Positions 1-7,702 of a DNA stretch of 41,653 bases are shown one piece after another (positions within the stretch are counted from its first letter, which is position 1; each line of letters begins with the position of its first letter). A program made the position numbers and the translations under genes. Source of the stretch: Gammaproteobacteria bacterium (GTDB lineage: Bacteria; Pseudomonadota; Gammaproteobacteria; S012-40); assembly GCA_029884425.1 (NCBI GenBank), contig JAOUHV010000023.1, forward strand, positions 1-41,653. The letters are read 5' to 3'. Under the pieces are notes generated by a model. The model was not told the DNA's origin and ran no database searches. It was given only the letters and a program-made list of their open reading frames with translations.

Positions 1-131
1 CGGATGGCGTTATAGCCTTCATCAGCTTGCCGCTGGCTTCGTTTTCCATGTCATAGATCAACGCAATGGCAGGTTTGCCCTTGCCGATGCGATCCAGATC
101 GGTGCTGAAGCTGTCGGGAAATGCTGCCCAG
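1..131 (-). pseudogene. Truncated duplicate of the thioredoxin-like gene at 1129-1530
   Basis: Bases 1-131 match 1331-1462 almost perfectly; the only difference I see is one missing C after base 20, which shifts the frame. The copied part corresponds to about residues 24-66 of the intact protein, so it lacks the start codon and membrane anchor. The similarity stops exactly where the first REPIN-like repeat begins. It is therefore a dead gene fragment that continues off the left edge, or an assembly artefact at a contig end. Confidence 0.8.
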
Positions 132-203
132 CAAGTAGCCCGGATGCAACGCAGAGAAATCCGGGAGCATTGATTTCCCCGGATTCCGTATCACCTCATC
201 CAG
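131..203. repeat. REPIN-like inverted repeat, copy 1
   Basis: This is a 73-base element with a GTAGCCCGGATGCAACGC-type start, a family of short palindromic repeats widespread in proteobacteria. The first hairpin pairs CCCGGAT (139-145) with ATCCGGG (159-165). A second half in inverted orientation (about 176-203) makes a two-arm REPIN-like doublet. It closely matches the copy at 872-941. Such elements are normally mobilised in trans by RAYT transposases, and none is encoded here. Confidence 0.75.
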
Positions 204-271
204 ATTGCCGGCCTCTGTAAGTTAGTTCGATATGATGGACGAGGTCGGCATTTTTGAAGACAATTGCCCGG

Positions 272-784
272 CTAGAGACGACGACGGCGCGACACTGATG
301 CTAGTGCAAAGAAGCCGGCTGCCATGATAGAAACAGTTGTTGGCGCAGGAACTGCCTTGACTGAGGCGTCTTGAGTAGTAAAAGTGGTGACTGATAGGTC
401 TGGCAGTCCAATCAAGTGGTCGTCCGCATCGTAGAAGTAACTTGAGTCGAAGCTATACAAGGGAAAGCTGGGTCTAAATCCCGACGATCCAACGGTGTAT
501 GTGAAGAAATCAAGGTCAGCGAGAGTATGTGTGAAGTCGGGAACAAAAATATCCCCGGTGAAGGATATTTCATAGGCACCTACTTCGCCGCCCGCCAAAT
601 CAATGTAGCCATCGCTGTTCAAATCTTCGCCCGAGAAGAAACCCGATATATTGCCGCCGCCTGACCAACCCGACTGTAAAATCGAATATGTAGTTGGATT
701 AGCTGTAGTCGGCGTGGATACAAGTAGAGGGCTGATGAATGCCAAGAAAAGGCCTGTGCTTCTGGCGATTTTGAGTTTGGTCAT
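272..784 (-). CDS. PEP-CTERM sorting-signal exported protein
   Basis: This 170-residue protein has an N-terminal signal peptide (basic MTKLKIAR, hydrophobic core, cleavage near residue 28). Its C-terminus is a typical PEP-CTERM tripartite signal: VPAPTTVS, a hydrophobic helix, then SRRRRL. Such proteins are handled by exosortase (EpsH/Xrt) and released or anchored at the surface, often in biofilm-forming bacteria. The middle is low-complexity and rich in Ser, Gly, Phe and Asp, with a DLNSDGYIDL stretch resembling a calcium-binding loop; I recognise no enzyme domain. The start is supported by AGGAG seven bases upstream. The gene is alone and bracketed by REPIN-like repeats at 131-203 and 872-941. 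No exosortase gene is visible, so its processing machinery must lie elsewhere. Confidence 0.85.
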   Translation of the reverse strand: MTKLKIARSTGLFLAFISPLLVSTPTTANPTTYSILQSGWSGGGNISGFFSGEDLNSDGYIDLAGGEVGAYEISFTGDIFVPDFTHTLADLDFFTYTVGSSGFRPSFPLYSFDSSYFYDADDHLIGLPDLSVTTFTTQDASVKAVPAPTTVSIMAAGFFALASVSRRRRL

Positions 785-1128
785 TAAATACTCCTACGTG
801 GTAATTAATTTCTGATTGAGTCTAACGTTTATTGTGAATCTGATAGATGCGCTTTCATATCTTGATATTAAGCAAGTAGCCCTGATGCAACACAGTGAAA
901 TCAGGGAGCGACCTCCCCGGATTCCGTTTCACTTCATCCAGTCTACAAACTGATATGGTTGGTTATTCGAAAATTTATTAATGGCGCAACGAGGCAAATT
1001 TTTTGCCAACAAAAATATTCATAGCAGAATGAAAGATTTGCAAAATTTGCGAAGTAAAGATTAATACTCGGTGTAAAGTCTGTCGACAAATACACCGAAA
1101 AATTGGAACGCTGTTGCGAGGGGCGGGG
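785..1128. other. Intergenic AT-rich region with REPIN-like repeat
   Basis: This stretch holds the second REPIN-like element (872-941) and an AT-rich leader that should contain the promoter of the PEP-CTERM gene, although I cannot pick a convincing -35/-10 pair. A 7-bp inverted repeat (CGGTGTA with TACACCG, near 1070-1099) lies past the 3' end of the gene at 1129-1530. It has no U-tract on the minus strand, so it is not a clear intrinsic terminator. I see no convincing coding sequence. Confidence 0.5.
872..941. repeat. REPIN-like inverted repeat, copy 2
   Basis: This 70-base copy of the element at 131-203 has the same orientation. The first stem is CCCTGAT (880-886) with ATCAGGG (900-906). 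Relative to copy 1 the G142-C162 pair has become T883-A903, a compensatory double change that keeps the stem paired. The second half (about 914-941) is nearly identical to copy 1. Confidence 0.75.
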
Positions 1129-1530
1129 TTAATCTAAACCAAACGTACTCTTGATCGAATCGGCTAACACATGGTGCTCCTGTGGGCCGTGCAATACCAT
1201 CAGCCGCTTGCCGTCAGCGGAATAATACAGCGCCGTGCCCGCATCAGACGGTTGCTGCCTGAGGAACGACCGGCCCTGCGGGCTGGCGGTGTCGACCAGC
1301 AAAAACTCCACCGCGTGCTCGTATTCGTGACGGATGGCGTTATAGCCTTCCATCAGCTTGCCGCTGGCTTCGTTTTCCATGTCATAGATCAACGCAATGG
1401 CAGGTTTGCCCTTGCCGATGCGATCCAGATCGGTGCTGAAGCTGTCGGGAAATGCTGCCCAGATGAGCAGCGCCAATCCGCCGATAATGGCGAAAGAAGA
1501 GAAAATGTGTTTGCGTGTGCGTGAGTTCAT
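1129..1530 (-). CDS. Membrane-anchored thioredoxin-like protein without CxxC
   Basis: This 133-residue protein has an N-terminal membrane anchor (about residues 9-27, FSSFAIIGGLALLIWAAF), so the rest should be periplasmic. The remainder reads like a thioredoxin fold: a GKPAIALIYD strand, a helix, an AVEFLLVD strand, then GTALYYSADGKRLMVLHG resembling the last hairpin. Where thioredoxins carry CxxC this one has MENEASG, with no cysteine, so redox activity is unlikely. AGGA precedes the ATG. It lies 78 bases downstream of the SLC13 permease on the same strand and is probably cotranscribed. The fold assignment rests on pattern only; no function can be given. Confidence 0.75.
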   Translation of the reverse strand: MNSRTRKHIFSSFAIIGGLALLIWAAFPDSFSTDLDRIGKGKPAIALIYDMENEASGKLMEGYNAIRHEYEHAVEFLLVDTASPQGRSFLRQQPSDAGTALYYSADGKRLMVLHGPQEHHVLADSIKSTFGLD

Positions 1531-1575
1531 GGCGACGTCCTATTGCGACCAATCTCGAAATCGACAATAGGATTC

Positions 1576-1604
1576 GGCGGACCGGAAAAAGTTCCCGGTC
1601 CGCC
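1576..1604. other. Strong intercistronic hairpin
   Basis: A perfect 10-bp GC-rich inverted repeat (GGCGGACCGG at 1576-1585, CCGGTCCGCC at 1595-1604) with a 9-base loop lies between the permease and its downstream partner. No U-run follows on the minus strand, so it fits an mRNA-stabilising or processing hairpin, or partial attenuation, better than a full terminator. Confidence 0.6.
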
Positions 1605-1608
1605 GTCG

Positions 1609-3375
1609 TCAAAAGTCCCAAAACAGCGGAATAAGTGTCAACGAAATTGCGGCGGCGAGTATCTGCATCGGTATGCCCGCGCGGAAATAGTCGCTGAAGC
1701 GATAACCGCCAGGGCCCATCACCATCAAATTGGTCTGATAGCCAATCGGCGTGGAGAAGCTGGCCGACGCCGCAAACAATATGGCGATGACAAACGGCAT
1801 GTGATCGACGCCCAGCGCATTGGCGGTTGCCATGGCGATGGGGAACATGAGCACAGCGGCGGCGTTGTTGGTGATCAGCTCGGTGAACAGCATGGTGACG
1901 ACATAAATCACAATCAGGCTGAACAGCGGGCTGTCCGGACTGAACGCAGTCAATTGCTGCGCAATGTGTTCGGCGGCGCCGGTTTTTTCCAATGCCGAGC
2001 CAACACCAAATGAGGCGGCAATGGTGATCAGAACCTGCCAGTCGACGCTTTGGCGGGCAATGCGCGACGAGGTGCAGCGAAACACCAGCATGGCGGCAGC
2101 GGCAACCATGGCGGCGATCAGCATGCTGGTCAGTTCAAAGGTGACGGTCGCGACCATGGTAAACAGTATCGCCAATGCCAGGCCGGCTTTTTTGTGGCGC
2201 GGTGGCTGGGAATTTTCCAGGGCGCTGACCAGATAAAAGTCCGACGAATTGCGTCGTTGCTCGGCAAAGCTGGGCGAGGCGAGCAGCATTAACACATCGC
2301 CGGCGCGCAGTTCGATGTCACCAATTTTTTGTTTCAGTTGTTCGCCATTGCGCGACACGGCAATAACCGCAGCGTTGTAGGTGGTACGAAACCGGCCTTC
2401 ACGCACCGTCATGCCGACCAGCGGGCAACTGTCGGAAACCACTGCCTCGATCAGGCAGCGGTCATTGGTCGGGGTGTCGAGTTTGAACACCTGATTGGTG
2501 GCCGGACTCAGGCCGCGAATTTTTTGCAAATCGATGACCGACTCAACAATGCCGGTGAAGATTAATCGGTCGTTGGCAGCGAGGCGCTCCTGCGGCGACA
2601 CGGCAGGCAAGGAGTGGGTGCCACGTTCGATTTCCATCAAATACAAACCCGGCAGATGACGCAGGCCGGCTTGTTCAATGGTTTTGCCGACCAGGGCACC
2701 ATTAGGATCAACCAGCATTTCGACGATGTAGGAGCGAGAGTTTTCAAGCTGGGTCGATACCGAAACCCGATTCGGCAACAGCCAGCGGCTGGTGAGGAAA
2801 ATGAACAGGATAATGCCAATCGCCAGCGGCACGCCGACGACCGCGATGTCAAACATGCCCAATGAGCTTCCGGTTTCTTTGATCAGCAAACCATTAACGA
2901 CCAGATTGGTGCTGGTGCCGATCAGCGTGGTTGTGCCGCCAATGATGGCTGCGTAGCTGAGCGGAATCATCAATTTGGACGGCGAGACCTGATTTTTCTT
3001 GGCCCAGTCACTCACCGAACCAATCAGCATGGCGACCAGTGGCGTGTTGTTGAGAAACGCGCTGGCAGCGGCCACGGGGGCCATCAGCCGCAACTGGGCG
3101 ATGCCCGTGCTTTGTGGGCGTCCCAGCAACTTGGGAAGTACCGAGGTCATGGCGCCGGTTTGGGTCAAGCCACTGGCAACCACGTACAACATGCCGATGG
3201 TGATCATGCCTTCGTTGGACATGCCGATCAGCGCTTCGCTGGGGGTGAGTATGCCCGTGAGCAATAGCAGCAGCAGTCCACCGAGCATTACGACATCCGT
3301 CGCGATGCGGGTCAAACTTAGCGCAGCAAAACAAATGGCGATGACCGACAACGTGGCCCAGGCTTCCCAACTCAT
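1609..3375 (-). CDS. SLC13-family anion permease with RCK_C (TrkA-C) domains
   Basis: This 588-residue inner-membrane protein has the DASS/SLC13 architecture seen in many bacterial sodium- or proton-coupled anion (carboxylate, sulfate) transporters. An N-terminal block of membrane helices (about 1-200) includes AAASAFLNNTPLVAML and GGTTTLIGTSTNLVVNGL, the family's substrate and cation-binding hairpin motifs. Two soluble TrkA-C/RCK_C-like regions follow (about 210-290 and 295-380). The C-terminal helix block carries the second motif, ELITNNAAAVLMFPIA and STPIGYQTNLMV. The ATG is preceded by GAGG. The substrate cannot be told from sequence. The downstream gene at 1129-1530 is probably in the same transcript. 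Confidence 0.92.
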   Translation of the reverse strand: MSWEAWATLSVIAICFAALSLTRIATDVVMLGGLLLLLLTGILTPSEALIGMSNEGMITIGMLYVVASGLTQTGAMTSVLPKLLGRPQSTGIAQLRLMAPVAAASAFLNNTPLVAMLIGSVSDWAKKNQVSPSKLMIPLSYAAIIGGTTTLIGTSTNLVVNGLLIKETGSSLGMFDIAVVGVPLAIGIILFIFLTSRWLLPNRVSVSTQLENSRSYIVEMLVDPNGALVGKTIEQAGLRHLPGLYLMEIERGTHSLPAVSPQERLAANDRLIFTGIVESVIDLQKIRGLSPATNQVFKLDTPTNDRCLIEAVVSDSCPLVGMTVREGRFRTTYNAAVIAVSRNGEQLKQKIGDIELRAGDVLMLLASPSFAEQRRNSSDFYLVSALENSQPPRHKKAGLALAILFTMVATVTFELTSMLIAAMVAAAAMLVFRCTSSRIARQSVDWQVLITIAASFGVGSALEKTGAAEHIAQQLTAFSPDSPLFSLIVIYVVTMLFTELITNNAAAVLMFPIAMATANALGVDHMPFVIAILFAASASFSTPIGYQTNLMVMGPGGYRFSDYFRAGIPMQILAAAISLTLIPLFWDF

Positions 3376-3769
3376 AGCAACCTCAACAAAACAGGAGCGG
3401 TTAGTGTATAGGAAGCGTTTGTTACGAATAAATAATAAATTCGGCGATCAATATACGGTTTCGGTATAAGTGCGCGTAATTAAAAAGCTGCGTTGATTCA
3501 AGTTGAGATATTGGCCGTGTAAATGGATGTCACTTTCTCGATAACGATGAGGTGGCAGCGGGTAATTATTTTTGTTTTCACCCAGCCGGGTGATGGTGCA
3601 GACGCGCAAATCAGCAACTGTCGTTTTTTGAAATGCAGCAACGAAACGCACGGCAAAATCCTGCTCGGCATGGCGAATGTGACGGGGCTGAATATGGCAG
3701 TTTTGCTAATCCCTTCCGCAACAATGCATCGCTGTCAGGATTGTTGATTTGATGGTTGCCGTGGCGCGG
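3376..3769. other. Intergenic region without a convincing gene
   Basis: This 394-base stretch lies between two minus-strand genes. Short open frames exist on both strands, but none has a ribosome-binding site or recognisable protein features. The first 100 bases are AT-rich and presumably hold the permease promoter. An inverted repeat (CAACAAT 3719-3725, ATTGTTG 3740-3746) lies just past the 3' end of the gene at 3770-4132 and could form a weak hairpin, but it lacks a U-tract. Confidence 0.5.
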
Positions 3770-4132
3770 TTACATGCGCCAGGCATCTTTGCGGCGAAAT
3801 TCCATTTGCGCCAGCGCTTCTTCTGGCGGCAGTTTGTAATCCTCTGATTCAGCAAACTCCAGCAGGCGAGCAAAATGGCGTTGCTTGCCGAACGTCGTTT
3901 TGATGTGAATCAGGCTGATGCGATTAAGAAAGCCCAAACCGCCCACGCACAGTGTGGCAATGCTCAGTCCAATCACATTCCACGGGCTGGGAATAATTTG
4001 CGCGAACGGAATATAGCCCATGGGGAACAGGATAACGATGACCAACAGGGCAATTTTCCAGCGCTTGCGCTGCATTAACTGCTGCTTCCAGAGAAACTGC
4101 AGATTCTGAATATCTTCGGCTTGGTGCGACAT
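3770..4132 (-). CDS. Small two-helix inner-membrane protein of unknown function
   Basis: This is a 120-residue protein starting MSHQAEDIQNL. I chose the ATG at 4132; the frame extends upstream only to a TTG at 4183. Two adjacent hydrophobic segments (about residues 27-46 and 51-69, joined by a short Pro-containing loop) are flanked by a charged N-terminus and a charged C-terminal tail of about 50 residues ending FRRKDAWRM, so both ends are probably cytoplasmic. It lies just downstream of the putative outer-membrane gene at 4187-5305 and may be cotranscribed with it. I do not recognise the family. Confidence 0.65.
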   Translation of the reverse strand: MSHQAEDIQNLQFLWKQQLMQRKRWKIALLVIVILFPMGYIPFAQIIPSPWNVIGLSIATLCVGGLGFLNRISLIHIKTTFGKQRHFARLLEFAESEDYKLPPEEALAQMEFRRKDAWRM

Positions 4133-4186
4133 AGTTACGACAAAAAAAGAAAAGCATTCTACCCGCTGCAGGCGGTGAGGCAAGCA

Positions 4187-5221
4187 TTAGTTGCTGGGCG
4201 TGGTTTCTTCGGGGCTGGATGTGTTTGCAGGTTTACCGGTATTGCCGATGATCATTTCCAGGCTGACAGTGATGCTGGGAACCAGCTTGAAGTTGGTTTG
4301 CAACGGATACAGCGCTTGCGGCGAAATATCCAGAAACAACCAGTGGCGGTGCAGGTCTTGTCGATAATCTATGCCCAGGGCGTAGGCGGTAATTTGCTTT
4401 TCGGGCCGACTGGCACCGTAGGCGGCGGCGTAGTAGGACAGCAGTCTGCCCGAGGAAATATCGTGAAACAGGGTGAAGGTCTGGGCCATGTCTATGTTGT
4501 CAGTTTCCCTGAGCCAGGTAGACAAGTTGGTAATACGAAAATAATGCACGTTCGACAAGGCTCGCTCCAGGTCGAACTGGGTTGATTCGCCGGTGCCGAT
4601 GGATTGGTACCAGAACAGTTTTTCGGTGACACGAAACAGCCATTTCTGACCTTCGAACAGACGCCGGATACGCACGTTGGCGGTGGGGTCGGGTTCCATG
4701 TTGGTAATTTGCGCACCCAGGTTGGCGCGAATATGCCATTTTTGGGTGGCACTGACGATGTACTGGACGGTGGGGGTGATCAGCGCCGGTTTCTGCTCGG
4801 CGGTTTGTTCCGCAGCGATCGGTGGCGGATGGCCGTGTTCGCTTTCGTTGGTTGAGGTTTGCTCGCTTTCGATAACCAGTGACAAGCGGCGGTTGGTGCG
4901 CGGCAAGTCCAGTTTGCCCTGGGTGGTGAGATAGTTGGCGCGCGAGCCGTTTTCGAAAAACACGCTGGATTGGCGCAGCTTGATGTATGAGCCGTTCAGT
5001 TCGTCGCTGGAGCGTTCACTTCCCAGGAAAGAGTCGATGCTGTCGGAGATGTCGACGACTTTTTTCGACAGCAGCGAATGGGTCTCGTCGGCTAGCGTCA
5101 GCGATTTACTGAACAGACTGTATTGCGAGCCGGCGGCATAGGCTTTTTCGGCGCACGCCGGACAGATCCACAACAGGCCAGGCAGCAGTAACGGAAATAA
5201 TATCTGTGGTCGTCGAGTCAT
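4187..5221 (-). CDS. Putative outer-membrane beta-barrel-like protein
   Basis: The product is about 344 residues when started at the ATG at 5221 (MTRRPQILFPLLL), which directly precedes a signal-peptide-like segment with cleavage near ACAEKAYAA. An in-frame ATG at 5305 would add 28 residues before that hydrophobic stretch and is less likely; neither start has a strong ribosome-binding site. After a helical segment of about 60 residues (SLADETHSLLSKKVVDISDSI) come repeated amphipathic strands with aromatic ends, such as RRLSLVIESEQ, KWHIRANLGAQI, KWLFRVTEKLFWY and HWLFLDISPQALY. This resembles a small outer-membrane barrel; no specific function is recognisable. Confidence 0.7.
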   Translation of the reverse strand: MTRRPQILFPLLLPGLLWICPACAEKAYAAGSQYSLFSKSLTLADETHSLLSKKVVDISDSIDSFLGSERSSDELNGSYIKLRQSSVFFENGSRANYLTTQGKLDLPRTNRRLSLVIESEQTSTNESEHGHPPPIAAEQTAEQKPALITPTVQYIVSATQKWHIRANLGAQITNMEPDPTANVRIRRLFEGQKWLFRVTEKLFWYQSIGTGESTQFDLERALSNVHYFRITNLSTWLRETDNIDMAQTFTLFHDISSGRLLSYYAAAYGASRPEKQITAYALGIDYRQDLHRHWLFLDISPQALYPLQTNFKLVPSITVSLEMIIGNTGKPANTSSPEETTPSN

Positions 5222-5417
5222 ATAGCGTTGTTTGCCTATGTTAACCGATGTTGCACAAGCATATTCCCGGCCTGAAGCCGGGGGTATATCTCGGTTATCG
5301 TCCATCGGTTAGGGGTTGCCGACTCAGATTATGCCTGAATTGAGACCTGGGTTTTAAAAATTAGTTATTAATATTAATTGGTTAGCTGGAGTGGCAAATG
5401 AGCCCCATTAGAAATGT

Positions 5418-6635
5418 TTATGGCCGCAATTGCCTAGCCAGCAGGTCGATCCAGTGGATGACCGGAATCGTTGCCTGGCTGGCTAAGTGTAGTTCACAGC
5501 CGATGTTGGCGGTGACGATGGCTTCGGGTTGCGGGCGCTGCAGTGACTGTAGTTTGTTGTGCAGCAGTTGCTGGGAAAGCTCGGGTTGCAGCAGCGAGTA
5601 ACTGCCGGCCGAACCGCAGCAGGTGTGGCCATTTTCCACCGGCAGCAAGATAAATCCAGCCTGGCTGAGCAGTTGCTCCACTCGTCCGGCCAGCTTTTGG
5701 CCGTGTTGCAGTGAGCAAGGTGATTGGAAGGCGATGCGCTGCCCGCCGGGGTCGAGTTTGTCGCCCAGGCTTGTCATGTCCAGTACCTGACACAAGTCCT
5801 TGCAGTGATCACTGACTATCGCGGCCTTTTCGACGTAGTCGCTGTCGTACTGCAGCAGGCGGCCATATTCCTTGATCATGCTGCCGCAGCCGCTGGCGCT
5901 GACCAGGACGGCCTCTGCACCCTGTTGCAGTTGAGCGAAAATCAAATCGATGTTGTGTTTGGCCTGGATTTTGGCCTGTTCCGTGTCGCCGGCGTGATGA
6001 TTGACCGCGCCACAGCAGACTCCGCTCGACAGGGCTTGCAGGGAGATGCCCTGGGCATCGAGCAGTCGCGCCATCGCCCGGTTGGTCTGGTCGCGGGTGG
6101 CTTGTTGAACGCAGCCAGACAGCAACAACATGCGGCGCGGGTGAGTGGCCTTGGGCCAGTCACCGCTGTTTTGTTCGGCGGGAAGTTTCTGCCGCAACCG
6201 CGCAGGCAATAATGGCCCGAGGCGGCGGCCAATGCGCAGCGCCCGCGAGAATTTTTCAGTGTGCGGCACAATGCGGCGCAACAAATGACGCTGCAGGCGC
6301 TGACCCATAGGGCGGGGGACGTGGTGCTCAATGTGTTCGCGGCCCAGGTCCAGCAGACGGCTGTATTGCACCCCCGACGGACAGGTGGTTTCGCAGTTGC
6401 GGCAGCTCAGGCAGCGGTCCAGATGGGTTTGGGTTTCGCGACTGACTGGCTGGCCTTCGAACATTTGTTTGATCAGGTAAATGCGACCACGAGGGCTGTC
6501 CAGTTCGTTGCCCAGCAGTTGGTAGGTCGGACAGGTTGCGGTGCAAAAGCCGCAGTGGACGCAACTGCGCAAAATGCTTTCAGCCTCGTCGTGCAGGGGC
6601 TGGGGGAGAGGGCCGCGAGAGAGTTTGGTTTGCAT
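5418..6635 (-). CDS. glcF: Glycolate oxidase iron-sulfur subunit GlcF
   Basis: This 405-residue subunit has two N-terminal ferredoxin-type 4Fe-4S motifs, CVHCGFCTATCP (Cys 25, 28, 31, 35) and CLSCRNCETTCP (Cys 75, 78, 81, 85). Two cysteine-rich CCG-type domains follow (GVCCGAVNHH near 210 and HTCCGSAGSY near 335), as in GlcF and heterodisulfide-reductase-like electron-transfer subunits. It passes electrons from the flavin subunits GlcD and GlcE during oxidation of glycolate to glyoxylate. It is the last gene of glcDEF; its ATG overlaps the glcE stop codon (TAATG), indicating translational coupling. Its length fits the family. Confidence 0.95.
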   Translation of the reverse strand: MQTKLSRGPLPQPLHDEAESILRSCVHCGFCTATCPTYQLLGNELDSPRGRIYLIKQMFEGQPVSRETQTHLDRCLSCRNCETTCPSGVQYSRLLDLGREHIEHHVPRPMGQRLQRHLLRRIVPHTEKFSRALRIGRRLGPLLPARLRQKLPAEQNSGDWPKATHPRRMLLLSGCVQQATRDQTNRAMARLLDAQGISLQALSSGVCCGAVNHHAGDTEQAKIQAKHNIDLIFAQLQQGAEAVLVSASGCGSMIKEYGRLLQYDSDYVEKAAIVSDHCKDLCQVLDMTSLGDKLDPGGQRIAFQSPCSLQHGQKLAGRVEQLLSQAGFILLPVENGHTCCGSAGSYSLLQPELSQQLLHNKLQSLQRPQPEAIVTANIGCELHLASQATIPVIHWIDLLARQLRP

Positions 6636-7702
6636 TACAGCTCCGTGTACATCCTGCCAGGGTTGAAAATTCCATTCGGGTCAAAGGCCTGCTTCAAGCG
6701 CTGGTGCAGTGCCAGCAGCGCTGGCGGCAGCGGTGTGAAACGGGGCGTTTGTGGCGATGGTGAGCCTTGCCACAGGGTGGCGTGGCCCAGCTGTTGGGCT
6801 GTGCAGGCGCGGATCTGATCCGCGCTTGCATCGCTGCGCAACCAACGCTGCGCACCACCCCAGTCCAGCAGCCACTCGCCCGGCAATTCCAGCGGAGGGC
6901 GGTTGGACGGTAGCGACAGACGCCACAGCGGTGATTCTCCAGCGTGGAAAAACGCCAGTTGCTGTTCGCGCAATTGTTGCCAGAATTGTTCGCCTTCGGC
7001 CAGACGGTCGCCGCCGAGTTGCTGACGGGCGCTGACGACGCCGCTTTCGTTGCCGGCAATGCGAATGTAGAGCTGCTGCTGGTGATGGACCAGGCCGGTG
7101 ATGGGCAGGGAGCGACGACTTAGCTCGGTCATTTTTTGTAAGGCCAGGTCGCTGTCGCAGGATTGCACCAGGGTGATTTGCGCTTCTTCCAGCGGCACGA
7201 CGCGTAGTGATATGTCCAGCATCAATCCCAGGGTGCCGTAAGCGCCGCACATCAGCCGCGAGGCATCATAGCCGGCGACGTTTTTGATGACTTCGCCACC
7301 AAAGCGCAAAACCTCACCTTTGCCGTTGATGATGCGGCAACCCAAAACATGGTCGCGGGCAGCACCGGCGAAAGGTCGGGCGGGGCCGGAAAGATTGCAG
7401 GCAATGGTGCCGCCCAAGGTGGCTTGCGGGCCAAACGATGGCGGTTCAAATGCCAGTTTTTGGCGATGCTTGCGCAGGGCCTGTTGTATCTCCGCCAAGG
7501 GCGTGCCGGCGCGGGCGCGAATGACCAGCTCGGAGGGTTCGTAGTCGGTAATGCCGCGATGGCCGGCCGCTTTGAGCTGGCGTTCGGCGTCACACGTTCC
7601 TAAAAAATGTTTACTGTCACTGCCGACAATTCGCAGCGGACGGTGCTGTTCAGCGGCGAGCCGGATTTGTTCGCGAAAAATTTCCGTCAGATTTTGCTGC
7701 AC
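6635..7702 (-). CDS. glcE: Glycolate oxidase FAD-binding subunit GlcE
   Basis: This 355-residue flavin-binding subunit of the glycolate oxidase complex starts at a GTG whose G is shared with the preceding glcD stop (TAGTG). It contains the PCMH-type FAD-binding domain, seen in VIRARAGTPLAEIQQALRK, FGPQATLGGTIACNLSGP and FGGEVIKNVAGYDASRL. It ends FNPGRMYTEL, the usual family end. It is shorter than GlcD because it lacks most of the C-terminal oxidase domain. It sits between glcD and glcF with one-base overlaps. Confidence 0.94.
   Translation of the reverse strand: MQQNLTEIFREQIRLAAEQHRPLRIVGSDSKHFLGTCDAERQLKAAGHRGITDYEPSELVIRARAGTPLAEIQQALRKHRQKLAFEPPSFGPQATLGGTIACNLSGPARPFAGAARDHVLGCRIINGKGEVLRFGGEVIKNVAGYDASRLMCGAYGTLGLMLDISLRVVPLEEAQITLVQSCDSDLALQKMTELSRRSLPITGLVHHQQQLYIRIAGNESGVVSARQQLGGDRLAEGEQFWQQLREQQLAFFHAGESPLWRLSLPSNRPPLELPGEWLLDWGGAQRWLRSDASADQIRACTAQQLGHATLWQGSPSPQTPRFTPLPPALLALHQRLKQAFDPNGIFNPGRMYTEL

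Noticed and set aside
1543..2013. Plus-strand open frame opposite the SLC13 permease
   Set aside because: It is rich in His, Arg and Gly, as expected for an antisense frame of a membrane protein gene.
3448..3747. Short frames on both strands in the 3376-3769 gap
   Set aside because: Neither shows a ribosome-binding site, a signal or a helix pattern; the gap is treated as non-coding.
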